Source: JAEUSE01 sp964648985
GTDB taxonomy: Bacteria > Patescibacteriota > Doudnabacteria > UBA920
Reading direction: 5' to 3'
DNA length: 64,000 nt
Assembly: GCA_964648985.1 (NCBI GenBank)
Contig: CAZYMS010000001.1
Location: 1 to 64,000 of the forward strand
A model generated the notes under the pieces. The model was not told where the DNA came from. It did no database searches and saw nothing but the letters and a program-made list of their open reading frames with translations. Made by a program: the position numbers and the translations under genes. Numbering within the stretch: position 1 is the stretch's first letter; every line of letters begins with the position of its first letter. Shown here one piece after another: positions 32,880 through 40,595 of this stretch.

Positions 32880-34067
32880 ATGACATTTAACCTGTCTCGC
32901 AACATTACCCTCGCATATATCCTCATAATTTCCCGTTTCTCTTGGTTTTGGCTCGGTATATGGGCTTTGTACTATCTCAAATTCACTAATTATACTGGCA
33001 TTGGGCTTATAGAAACAGCAATGATTTTAAGCCTTACCATTCTTGAAATACCAACGGGCGCTGTTGCAGATCTTTTAGGTAAAAAGTGGACACTCTTTTC
33101 TTCACTCCTCCTTCAAGCGGCAGGAGGAATCGTCATGGCAGCAGCGATAAATCTTCCGACTTTACTTATTTCTGTTGTTCTACTTTCTGTCGGCGCAGCA
33201 CTTTTCTCTGGCACACTCGAAGCGCTCGTATACGACTCACTCAAACAAGATAACCGAGAAAACACCTATGCAAAAATCATTACCAATATAAGCTCACTCC
33301 AACTTATAGTACCCGCACTGTGCGGGGCAATAGGCGGTTTTATGTACGCATACAACGCACGCCTTCCCTACTTGGCAAACGGCATTACGTATTTTTTAGG
33401 CGCGCTTCTCTGCATATTCATCACCGAGCCGAAGATAGATACAGAAAAGTTTTCCTTTACGGTATTTATGAACCAGCAGAGACATGGGTTTAGGGTGTTG
33501 TTTCATACACACGTTAAACGCATTGTCTTTCTTCTACTTACTGTGGGGGCGATTGCACTTATAACAACAGAAGTACTAGATAACATGCTCAGCATTGAGT
33601 TTGGATTCAGGGAAACCAAGCTCGGAATTCTGTGGTCCCTTATATATGTAGCTTCAGGGCTTATACTGCAGGTTCCTATACAGAAACTACAAGAAAAGAG
33701 TGAAATATTTTTGGTGCTATTTTTTGGAGCAGTTATTGCGCTTTCTCTGCTTGTGTCTCCTTATGCAGGATTATGGATTGGTGGATTCCTCCTCTTAATC
33801 CGTTCTGTAGTGGTAAGTATGCTGGGTAATACTACTTCGGTTACTATAAATAGATTTACCGAATCACGTTATCGTGCCACAACCTTATCTAGCTTTAACA
33901 TGGTTAAAAGCGCACCGTATTTAATCACCGCACTAGGCATGGGAATAATTGCTGATATATATTCAGCGCGCATACTCGGATTCGGTCTAGGAGTGCTATT
34001 GGTTATAGTAATTATTATTTGGAAACTTACGGATATAAAATACGCCACTCGCACCATGGCTGACTAG
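32880..34067 (+). CDS. MFS transporter
   Basis: This 395-residue membrane protein has about twelve hydrophobic helices in two halves, the major facilitator layout. ADLLGKKW between helices 2 and 3 (about 62-69) is a variant of the MFS A-motif. It lacks residues that would identify a substrate; drug efflux or small-solute transport are possible. A TATACT at 32856-32861 precedes the ATG by 18 nt, which would give a leader of about 12 nt, slightly longer than the leaderless genes. The gap to uvrB is 27 nt, so co-transcription is also possible. Confidence 0.85.
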   Translation: MTFNLSRNITLAYILIISRFSWFWLGIWALYYLKFTNYTGIGLIETAMILSLTILEIPTGAVADLLGKKWTLFSSLLLQAAGGIVMAAAINLPTLLISVVLLSVGAALFSGTLEALVYDSLKQDNRENTYAKIITNISSLQLIVPALCGAIGGFMYAYNARLPYLANGITYFLGALLCIFITEPKIDTEKFSFTVFMNQQRHGFRVLFHTHVKRIVFLLLTVGAIALITTEVLDNMLSIEFGFRETKLGILWSLIYVASGLILQVPIQKLQEKSEIFLVLFFGAVIALSLLVSPYAGLWIGGFLLLIRSVVVSMLGNTTSVTINRFTESRYRATTLSSFNMVKSAPYLITALGMGIIADIYSARILGFGLGVLLVIVIIIWKLTDIKYATRTMAD

Positions 34068-34146
34068 GCGCGCAATTTTAAATACACTTGCGTAATTCTT
34101 AAAACCTGCGAAAATACTACTAAGTAACAAATTCTACGTAATCCCT

Positions 34147-34683
34147 ATGGACGAAAATCCAACAAACCAAAGTGCACAAACTCCTCCTCATGAACCAGGA
34201 GCGCATACCATGTACACCGAAGAGCACAAACTACCCCCAAAACTTCCCGCCTATAGCGCCCTTCCCCAAGTAGAAGGCCAACTTGAGGAATACCTCGGAC
34301 GCCGCACGCCTCAACTTCCTGAAAAATGGCGCCAGACTATTGCCAAAATTAGTCCATGGATAACTTTGGTAGTGCTTATTCTCACTATTCCCGCCCTCCT
34401 TGCCATACTTGGCTTTGGAGCAGTGATTATCTCCGCAACAGGCGCGATAGTGCATTACGGAGCATGGGGTTGGTTCCTGTGGATACTCACGCTTGCCTCG
34501 CTCGCCTTGGAAATAGTAGCGCTACCCGGCCTTTTCAAAAAAAGTAAGCAAGGCTGGAGCTTCATATTTTATGCAGCACTTTTAAGTGGTGCTACTAATA
34601 TATTGGGAATTAATATAGGCAGCCTCGTGGGGACCCTTGTTTCCTTATACATTATCTTCCAAATCAAAAATCAATATAAATAG
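34147..34683 (+). CDS. Hypothetical membrane protein
   Basis: The 178-residue protein has a hydrophilic Pro/Glu-rich N-terminus (about 1-68) followed by three or four hydrophobic helices. The first two are separated by GAIVHYGAWGW and the last ends near the C-terminus. No enzymatic motif is seen, and the family is unknown to me. It stands alone between the MFS gene and the tandem DUF642-like genes, with its own terminator. A membrane scaffold or small channel is possible, but nothing decides this. Confidence 0.65.
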   Translation: MDENPTNQSAQTPPHEPGAHTMYTEEHKLPPKLPAYSALPQVEGQLEEYLGRRTPQLPEKWRQTIAKISPWITLVVLILTIPALLAILGFGAVIISATGAIVHYGAWGWFLWILTLASLALEIVALPGLFKKSKQGWSFIFYAALLSGATNILGINIGSLVGTLVSLYIIFQIKNQYK

Positions 34684-34706
34684 CTCACGTCGTTCATGTT
34701 ACGTAC

Positions 34707-34731
34707 AAATCCTCCTCTGGGGGATTTTTTT
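34707..34731 (+). terminator. Terminator after hypothetical membrane protein
   Basis: Nine-base stem with one G-T pair (34707-34715 with 34719-34727), tight 3-nt loop, then T tract. Confidence 0.75.
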
Positions 34732-34804
34732 ATGCGAATAAAATCGACGACATGCCCTCTTTCCGTAAAAAATATAATAAAATTCATTACCGCATATATA
34801 TGAG

Positions 34805-34813
34805 TGATATACT
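34805..34813 (+). promoter_or_regulatory. Extended -10 promoter of the first DUF642-like gene
   Basis: TGaTATACT; expected leader about 23 nt, A-rich, no Shine-Dalgarno. The layout matches the paralogue's promoter at 36078. Confidence 0.7.
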
Positions 34814-34842
34814 ATATGTATAAGAAAGAATTAATCTAAAAT

Positions 34843-35997
34843 ATGGAAACAAAACATCATTCTGAGGATTTGCACCATGGTGCAACGGATTCTCTAGTCG
34901 AAAAAATGAGCCACCGAGGATCTTTTGCCGTTCTCTTCGTTGCAGCCTTCTTGGTTGTCGGCTTAGCACTGTACGGCCTTTTCGCGGTAATGAGCAAAAA
35001 AGATACTGTCGCAATTAATCCGCAGCGGTCAGAAGCGGCGCCCCCGACTCGCCTTGGTGCAAAATTAAACATAACCGTAACCCCTACCCAAGTCGCTCCG
35101 GGGGGTAGCTATGTACTGCGCGCTTCATACACGGATGGCTTAGAACGGTTGCAGCCATATTTGGGCAAACTAAACTATAATCTACGATTCTGCCCAACGG
35201 GTGGCACAGTGTGTTCAACCAGCACTGGACCATGGGGAGATTACACGTTAACACCTGACCCAACCAACGCCAACGTGGGAATGGTGATTGTAAACCTGCC
35301 AAGCAATACTGCACAAGGTATATATAACGCTTCGTTCACGCCAATCGGCCTCAGAACGCCTTACGGCGGGTGGCTGTGGAGCGATGAAGTTGCTATTACA
35401 GTAGGAGCAACCCCAGCTCCCGTAACCACTGGCAACCTTATACTCAATGGAGATTTTGAACAACCAAACCTCCCCAACAACGTCGAAGGTTGGGATACAA
35501 TCGCGCATGGTACGCCAGGTCTTGCGTGGCGCGTAAACTGGACAAACCCAGCACAACACACTCTTATATGCACGGGACCACGCCTCGAGATACAAGCAGG
35601 GGTTAACGGCTGGGCCGCATCAAGTGGTGAACGATACGCTGAACTTGATGCTGACTGTGGTACGGGCGCAGATCGAGGTATAGTAACTGACGCACTCGTG
35701 GATATAAGCCAGACCATTGCCACTCAAGTGGGGGGCGTGTATAAAGTATCATTTGCTTTTGCCGCACGCCCAAACACAAATCAATCCGATAATATTTTAT
35801 CCGTATACTTTGGGGGACAGCGTATTGCTCAAATAAACAACGACGGGGGCAACTTCAATAACCCTGAATGGCATAATTATTCATATTACGTAACCGCAAC
35901 TTCGTCCCAGACAGAAGTACGCTTTTCAGGACGCGATTCCAACGGCGATTCTTATGGCATATTCGTTGACGGCATAGACGTACGACGCATACAGTAA
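34843..35997 (+). CDS. Membrane-anchored surface protein, Ig-like plus DUF642-like domain (paralogue 1)
   Basis: The 384-residue protein begins with a cytoplasmic His/acidic segment, then a signal anchor (GSFAVLFVAAFL, about 26-48). A beta-sandwich module (about 64-187) has paired Cys (FCPTGGTVC), GPWGDYTL and the closing WSDE, as in the 812-residue surface protein. The C-terminal ~185 residues look like a DUF642/choice-of-anchor domain: NLILNGDFE, VEGWDT, AELDADCGTG and YKVSFAFAARP. Such domains bind cell-wall or extracellular polysaccharides in other organisms. The next gene is a close tandem paralogue. Confidence 0.75.
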   Translation: METKHHSEDLHHGATDSLVEKMSHRGSFAVLFVAAFLVVGLALYGLFAVMSKKDTVAINPQRSEAAPPTRLGAKLNITVTPTQVAPGGSYVLRASYTDGLERLQPYLGKLNYNLRFCPTGGTVCSTSTGPWGDYTLTPDPTNANVGMVIVNLPSNTAQGIYNASFTPIGLRTPYGGWLWSDEVAITVGATPAPVTTGNLILNGDFEQPNLPNNVEGWDTIAHGTPGLAWRVNWTNPAQHTLICTGPRLEIQAGVNGWAASSGERYAELDADCGTGADRGIVTDALVDISQTIATQVGGVYKVSFAFAARPNTNQSDNILSVYFGGQRIAQINNDGGNFNNPEWHNYSYYVTATSSQTEVRFSGRDSNGDSYGIFVDGIDVRRIQ

Positions 35998-36003
35998 AGA
36001 ACG

Positions 36004-36045
36004 TATATAAAAAGCCTTGCGGAATTCCGCAAGGCTTTTTATATA
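36004..36045. terminator. 42-bp perfect palindrome, bidirectional terminator-like
   Basis: Arms 36004-36024 and 36025-36045 are exact reverse complements with the centre GGAATTCC. It has T tracts on both strands and lies 6 nt after paralogue 1. Confidence 0.85.
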
Positions 36046-36077
36046 GAATTCGGCGGGACACCGCAAGATAAAATATA

Positions 36078-36086
36078 TGATATAAT
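36078..36086 (+). promoter_or_regulatory. Extended -10 promoter of the second DUF642-like gene
   Basis: TGaTATAAT; expected leader about 24 nt, A-rich, no Shine-Dalgarno. Confidence 0.75.
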
Positions 36087-36116
36087 TATTGCAATAAAAA
36101 GTAAATACATACATGC

Positions 36117-37304
36117 ATGAAAGAAAAACATCACCAATCTGAATACAAGCCCCATGAAGCGGATAGGTTGGCAGTAGAATTAGAAAAAGAAGCAACTGCA
36201 ATTAGACGGTTTGGGTACAAAGGTTCATTCGCTGTACTCTTTGTAGCAGCTTTTCTGTTTATTGGTTTGGCCCTCTACGGAATACTCTCTCTGAGCAAAG
36301 GCAAGACCGATGTTAAGTCCCAGCAAGCAGACGCAAGCATGCTGACCACCCTAAACGGGAAGCTCGCCCGCCCAGTAGCCTCTACCAAACAACTTGCAGT
36401 AAGCATAACCCCAAGCCAAACAACACCTGGAGGTAGTTACACACTAACTGCAGCGTACATTAATGAGTACGGGCAAAACACCCCATACAATGGGCTACTT
36501 AATTACCAACTCAGATTCTGCCCTATCAGTGGAGGGACATGCCAAACCAGCAGCGGTGCATGGGGCGACTACACTCTATCCAACGGAAGTGTAATTGTAA
36601 ACCTGCCGAGCAATACTGCACAAGGTATATATAACGCCTCCTTTATACCACGCACTCTCGCTGGTTTTACCTGGAGCAATGAAGCAAGTGTGACCGTCGC
36701 GAGCGCAAGTGTAGTGAACCCACCAGCAACTACAGGAAACCTGGTAATAAATGGAGACTTCGAAACCCCTGCACTTCCAAACAATGTTGAGGGGTGGGAT
36801 ACCATCCCAAATGGCACCCCTGGCCTTGGCTGGAAGCTTGCTTGGGTAAACCCATCTCTACATACTATTACCTGTAACAGGCTTGCATTAGAAATCCAGG
36901 CAGGCGTAAACGGTTGGAATTCAGCAAACGGCAGCCGCCATGCCGAGCTAGACTCTGACTGTGGCACAGGAGCAGATAAAGGCATAATCTACGACGCGCT
37001 CGTAGACATAAGCCAGAACTTAACCACTCAAGCAGGAAAGACATATAAGGTATCATTTGCATTTTCAGCACGGCCCGGCACCGATGCGGGCGACAACAAG
37101 TTGTCAGTGTACTTTGGGGGACAAAGAATTGCCAACCTCTCCGCAGATGGGTATAGTTCTACCAATAACACAGAGTGGCAAACATACACTTACTTCGTTA
37201 CCGCCACAAGTAGCCAGTCAGAACTTAAATTCTCTGGTAAAGAGTCTCAAGGCGACTCTCTTGGTATATTCATAGATAATGTAAAAGTGGAACGTGTACA
37301 GTAA
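36117..37304 (+). CDS. Membrane-anchored surface protein, Ig-like plus DUF642-like domain (paralogue 2)
   Basis: The 395-residue tandem paralogue of the preceding gene has the same order: a hydrophilic N-terminus, the signal anchor GSFAVLFVAAFLFIGLALYG (~36-55), one Cys-paired beta-sandwich ending WSNE (about 95-205), and a DUF642-like C-terminal domain (about 212-395; NLVINGDFE, VEGWDT, AELDSDCGTG). Parts of the two genes are almost identical at DNA level, for example around 35290-35335 and 36597-36642, which indicates recent duplication or gene conversion. It has its own promoter and terminator, so the two can be expressed separately. Confidence 0.75.
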   Translation: MKEKHHQSEYKPHEADRLAVELEKEATAIRRFGYKGSFAVLFVAAFLFIGLALYGILSLSKGKTDVKSQQADASMLTTLNGKLARPVASTKQLAVSITPSQTTPGGSYTLTAAYINEYGQNTPYNGLLNYQLRFCPISGGTCQTSSGAWGDYTLSNGSVIVNLPSNTAQGIYNASFIPRTLAGFTWSNEASVTVASASVVNPPATTGNLVINGDFETPALPNNVEGWDTIPNGTPGLGWKLAWVNPSLHTITCNRLALEIQAGVNGWNSANGSRHAELDSDCGTGADKGIIYDALVDISQNLTTQAGKTYKVSFAFSARPGTDAGDNKLSVYFGGQRIANLSADGYSSTNNTEWQTYTYFVTATSSQSELKFSGKESQGDSLGIFIDNVKVERVQ

Positions 37305-37311
37305 AGCACTT

Positions 37312-37345
37312 AAAAAACAAGCCCATATGCGGGCTTGTTTTTTTT
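37312..37345 (+). terminator. Terminator after DUF642 paralogue 2
   Basis: Stem acaagccc with gggcttgt around a 6-nt loop, followed by a T run to 37345. Confidence 0.9.
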
Positions 37346-37435
37346 GAATATTTTCTGTACAATAGATTCACCGTGTCAAAGGTTTAGTGATTTCTCAATA
37401 TAATAACTACTATTTATTTAAGAGCTAATTAGTTC

Positions 37436-37705
37436 ATGCCAAATACGAAATCGGCTGCTAAAGCCATGCGTGGTTCTGCCCGCAAGCGGGTATACAACCT
37501 CCGCACCAAAGATAAATTTAAAGCTGCAGTAAAGACAGTTAAAGACGCTGTTAAAACAAGCAACGCTGACGAGGCCCTTAAAGCTCTCACCGCAGCTTAC
37601 GCAGCTCTCGACAAAGCAGCAAAGAAAAAAGTGATTCACAAGAATACTGCGAATCGCAAAAAGAGCCGAATGGCTAAGGCGATTAACAAGCTGAAGAAAG
37701 CCTAG
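37436..37705 (+). CDS. rpsT: 30S ribosomal protein S20
   Basis: The 89-residue protein is a primary 16S rRNA-binding protein of the 30S subunit body, at the usual length. It is basic and all-helical: MPNTKSAAKAMRGSARKR at the start, and KKKVIHKNTANRKKSRM (65-81) as the conserved C-terminal signature. TATAAT at 37399-37404 gives a leader of about 25 nt without a clear Shine-Dalgarno. It is monocistronic, ended by the hairpin at 37750. Confidence 0.95.
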   Translation: MPNTKSAAKAMRGSARKRVYNLRTKDKFKAAVKTVKDAVKTSNADEALKALTAAYAALDKAAKKKVIHKNTANRKKSRMAKAINKLKKA

Positions 37706-37749
37706 GCAACTATATCCCATTCAACCCCCTATGTTAGGGGATGAATAAG

Positions 37750-37777
37750 AAAAGACCCCCATGCGTGGAGGTCTTTT
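37750..37777. terminator. Bidirectional terminator between rpsT and acidic protein gene
   Basis: Eleven-base stem with one mismatch (37750-37760 with 37767-37777) and T tracts on both strands. A second small hairpin (cccct/agggg) lies at 37728-37741. Confidence 0.8.
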
Positions 37778-37792
37778 TAATGCGGGGACACC

Positions 37793-38038
37793 TTATTTTA
37801 TAATCGATCCATCTTCCAACCCCACCTCATCCCCATCTGTACCACCATCACTAACATCATCTGGGGTACCAGCTATTTTATCGTTCTCATCAACATCATC
37901 AGTAGCACTCGGTGGTGTGCCGAGATTCGTATTCACGCCAACACGCTCAACATCTTTTGCCGGATACACCACAGCAGGATCACCCGTGTCTATCACTGGG
38001 TCTTGTATTTCTTCTTGGTCAATTACATCGTCTGACAT
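37793..38038 (-). CDS. Small acidic hypothetical protein
   Basis: The 81-residue product is rich in Asp, Glu, Gly and Thr, with no Cys, no hydrophobic segment and very few basic residues, so it is probably disordered. It lies between a terminator and the DinB gene in the same orientation. The antisense strand also has an open frame (37761-38156), but that frame is Ser/Pro/Thr-rich as expected of a shadow. No function is evident. Confidence 0.5.
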   Translation of the reverse strand: MSDDVIDQEEIQDPVIDTGDPAVVYPAKDVERVGVNTNLGTPPSATDDVDENDKIAGTPDDVSDGGTDGDEVGLEDGSIIK

Positions 38039-38100
38039 ACTAGGTAGTTATTTTAATAATCGAAAGCATACAAAGTTAGGATCAGAAAAACAGTACGGAA

Positions 38101-38589
38101 TTATTCCTGTGAATCTGCAGATGGGCCATATATGGACGGCACCTTACCACCCATAGCTCGGAAATATGTGGAAAGTTGTCCGCGGTGGTGAATAAGGTCG
38201 AGCACGAAGCTAAACACCATCTTACCTTTAGGCGCTTTCCATTCGTTGGCACCAGCCATGTGCATACGGGCTTCTACATCCCATTCGTCGTCCGACATCT
38301 TTTCAGCTATAACGGCGCTTTCTTTAAAATATTCAGCAAATGATTTTGCAAGCTCCACGGGCGATCCCGCTGCCGGTTTTTCTGTAGCAGCAAAATCTAT
38401 ATCGCCAGTTTCTAAGATTAGTTTGAGTGTGGCAGCCTCACTCACGAGCACCATAGCAAGCTCTAATGCTGTTTTTGACTTTGGGTCGGGCCGGTAATCT
38501 ACGTTGGTTTCTGGTATTGCGTATAAGGCCCGTTCAAAGCGAGGAAGCTCATCTTTAATAGTGTATATATAAAATTCTCGTTCAGTCAT
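38101..38589 (-). CDS. DinB-family protein
   Basis: The 162-residue protein matches the DinB/YfiT-like four-helix bundle family of putative metal-dependent enzymes. The C-terminal metal-ligand motif is visible as LIHHRGQLSTY (~134-144), and the bundle ends with a short Gly/Pro tail. I could not place the first family His, so metal binding is not assured. I chose ATG 38589; the frame extends upstream to 38673, but that part translates a heptad-repeat region and is not family-like. The reaction is unknown; thiol transferase roles are known for some relatives. Confidence 0.75.
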   Translation of the reverse strand: MTEREFYIYTIKDELPRFERALYAIPETNVDYRPDPKSKTALELAMVLVSEAATLKLILETGDIDFAATEKPAAGSPVELAKSFAEYFKESAVIAEKMSDDEWDVEARMHMAGANEWKAPKGKMVFSFVLDLIHHRGQLSTYFRAMGGKVPSIYGPSADSQE

Positions 38590-38602
38590 ATTGTTAAGAC
38601 AG

Positions 38603-38675
38603 ACGTGAGAAGTGAGGCGTGAGAAATGAGAGCGGTCTCTGTATTTACTCACGTCTCCAGCCTCATATCTCACTA
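38603..38675. repeat. Inverted heptad arms (NNGTGAG / CTCACNN)
   Basis: ACGTGAG, AAGTGAG, GCGTGAG, AAATGAG (38603-38630) face CTCACGT, CTCCAGC, CTCATAT, CTCACTA (38648-38675). The spacer is 17 bp. It lies between the DinB and RhuM-Fic genes. Confidence 0.75.
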
Positions 38676-38685
38676 CTGTTTTTAA

Positions 38686-39699
38686 TTATTTCTTATTAAT
38701 AATATTTACAATTAATTTTACCATAACCTCTTTTTGGTCTGGCTTGCTTTCAGCGATTAAAAGCGCCAGGGCTGCGAGTGCGTTATCATTTAATTTGCGC
38801 TCGCCTCGTTTATTATATAACGCGCGGTTTTCTATTAAGTAGAGAAGAAACAACAAGGACCCGATGCGTTTATTCCCATCTACGAATGGGTGGTCCTTTA
38901 TAGCAAAGTATAAAAGATGTGCGGCCTTTTCTTCCAAGCTTTCATAGAGAGGCTTGCCACCCCATGTCTGCTCTATGTTACCGAGCAATCCTTGGAATTT
39001 ACTACCGGACTCAGCGCCGAAAATATCACTCGCCTCTCCTTTGGCCATGAGCCGTTTCTTGAACTGCACAATGGACTTACTTACCTTTTCGTAATCGAGC
39101 TTATAGACTGACCTCTTAGTAACATTCTCTATCTCTAACTCATCGTGGTCGTACTTGTTCAGCAGTACCCATGTGGCAGTGTAGTCGGTAATTATGTTGA
39201 GGAGTTCTTTTTCGTAGCCATCGAGCCTATGGGTTTCTACGGCCCCTTGTAAAAGTTTTACCGCTCCTTCAAGCTCTTTCAGTTTTGCCTGCGATTGCTC
39301 TTTAAGCCGTTCCTGGTTTACCAAAAAGCCTTTAAGTAGGTAGTCGCGCAAATGTTGGGTAGCCCAAATACGAAACTGAGTGCCGCGCTTAGATTTCACA
39401 CGATAGCCAACAGAAATAACCACGTCTAAATTATAGTAAGTGGTTGGCTTATCTAAGCCAATTTGCAAATTATGCGAATTGGCTTTCTTAAGCGAAGTTC
39501 TCGCCTCCTCTAACTCCCTTTCCTTATAAATATTACTGATATGCCGAGAAACAACACTAATATCTCTTTGAAACAAAACAGACATTTGCCCCTGCGAAAG
39601 CCATACTGTTTCACCCTCAAAACTGACCTCTACTGCGGGACCTTGATCATCTTTATAAATAGTAATTTCGCTGGTATTTTGTTCCTTTGTTTCTTTCAT
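38686..39699 (-). CDS. RhuM-family protein fused to a Fic/Doc domain
   Basis: The 337-residue protein has two parts. The first (about 1-150) is the RhuM virulence-protein domain, with VWLSQGQMSVLFQRD, HISNIYKERE and RTQLRDYLLKG-like sequence. The second carries a Fic/Doc core, HPFVDGNKRIGSLLF (~269-283). The catalytic His is present and the GNKR ending is between Fic (GNGR) and Doc (ANKR). Fic/Doc proteins transfer AMP or phosphate to proteins, often as toxins; RhuM domains occur in mobile and virulence islands. No antitoxin-like small gene is directly beside it. A TATACT/TATAAT pair about 65 nt upstream could be its promoter. Confidence 0.85.
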   Translation of the reverse strand: MKETKEQNTSEITIYKDDQGPAVEVSFEGETVWLSQGQMSVLFQRDISVVSRHISNIYKERELEEARTSLKKANSHNLQIGLDKPTTYYNLDVVISVGYRVKSKRGTQFRIWATQHLRDYLLKGFLVNQERLKEQSQAKLKELEGAVKLLQGAVETHRLDGYEKELLNIITDYTATWVLLNKYDHDELEIENVTKRSVYKLDYEKVSKSIVQFKKRLMAKGEASDIFGAESGSKFQGLLGNIEQTWGGKPLYESLEEKAAHLLYFAIKDHPFVDGNKRIGSLLFLLYLIENRALYNKRGERKLNDNALAALALLIAESKPDQKEVMVKLIVNIINKK

Positions 39700-39709
39700 A
39701 TTATTACGT

Positions 39710-39737
39710 AATTCTTAATTCGAACTTCGTAATTCTA
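39710..39737. repeat. Degenerate AATTCTT heptads upstream of the RhuM-Fic gene
   Basis: AATTCTT, AATTCGA, ACTTCGT, AATTCTA. Same family as 20825 and 54743. Confidence 0.55.
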
Positions 39738-39785
39738 ACTTGTTTATTATATAGTATACCTTCGTTTACCCACAGACAACGGCAC

Positions 39786-39855
39786 TTATACACAGACTTA
39801 TCCCCCTGTCGCTCACCACGTCGTTATTGAATGATAATGCCCCACGAGCGACAGG
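39786..39855. other. Intergenic region with a perfect DnaA box and a 10-bp inverted repeat
   Basis: TTATACACA (39786-39794) fits TTATNCACA exactly. CCTGTCGCTC (39805-39814) and GAGCGACAGG (39846-39855) are perfect inverted repeats around a 31-nt spacer that holds TTAT and ATAA. It lies between the RhuM-Fic and coiled-coil genes. Confidence 0.5.
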
Positions 39856-39892
39856 ACAAGCCGTTACCACCAACCACCAATAACAACGCTAT

Positions 39893-40525
39893 TTACACCA
39901 AATCCACGAAGCGTAAAAACCGCTCCCCCTTTTCTGACGCACAATACAAACCATTAGTACCCACCTCTACTAGCTCGTGGGATAGTAGCGCACTACAGAC
40001 AGCTTCCCGCTCAAGCACAACATCTGTAACCAATTCGTCAAAAACCAATGACCCAAGAAACAACTCTTTGGTGCTGCTTCCCAAATTATATAATTTTAAA
40101 AGCGCTTGCTTGGTACGCTCTACAAGATATAGGTTTAAATACGCAAATTCATATGTTTCTTTGAGTTCTAGTAGTGCACCGAATGCCACGTCCGCATCTT
40201 CTAGTTCTTTATTCTGTTCATCAATTGTTTCCAAGGCACTATTTACCAGCTGTTCTAGTTCTTCTATTTTTTCTACTTCCAGTTTTTGCAACACCTTTTG
40301 TACTTTTGCGTATTCATCAGTTTTAATAACATCTTTTGACTCATCCTGTTTAGACTGCTCGCTACTTACCTCTACATCTCCCTTGCGAAAACTGATAGAT
40401 ATTTTCCGCACTAAATCACTTAATGCTTTTCTGCACATTACAATAAAAACAAGCCCAAGAAAGGCTATCACCCCATACCAAGAGGCTATAATCTGGAGGA
40501 GCTGGTTTTGTACCGCGTATTCCAT
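39893..40525 (-). CDS. Membrane-anchored coiled-coil protein of unknown function
   Basis: The 210-residue protein has one N-terminal transmembrane helix (about 13-35), a basic stretch (RKALSDLVRKISISFRKG), an acidic linker and a long coiled coil (about 70-120). A compact helical C-terminal domain (about 125-210) resembles a winged-helix-like fold by pattern only. I chose ATG 40525. The TTG at 40561 is part of TTGACA, and the TACCAT box ends 7 nt before this ATG. The opposite strand has a Ser-rich frame that I take as a shadow. Confidence 0.7.
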   Translation of the reverse strand: MEYAVQNQLLQIIASWYGVIAFLGLVFIVMCRKALSDLVRKISISFRKGDVEVSSEQSKQDESKDVIKTDEYAKVQKVLQKLEVEKIEELEQLVNSALETIDEQNKELEDADVAFGALLELKETYEFAYLNLYLVERTKQALLKLYNLGSSTKELFLGSLVFDELVTDVVLEREAVCSALLSHELVEVGTNGLYCASEKGERFLRFVDLV

Positions 40526-40532
40526 ACGCCAT

Positions 40533-40561
40533 ATGGTATACGCACGTATACCTATTGTCAA
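40533..40561 (-). promoter_or_regulatory. Promoter of the coiled-coil protein gene
   Basis: On the minus strand: TTGACA (40556-40561), 17-nt spacer, TACCAT (40533-40538), 7 nt to the ATG. This is the same 36-nt -35-to-ATG distance as in the helD-like gene. Confidence 0.8.
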
Positions 40562-40595
40562 ACCTGCTTATCCACCGAGCGTGGGCAGTATGGAT

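Noticed and set aside
37761..38156. 131-codon plus-strand frame near rpsT
   Set aside because: Its ATG lies in the loop of the terminator and its Ser/Pro/Thr-rich product mirrors the acidic minus-strand protein.
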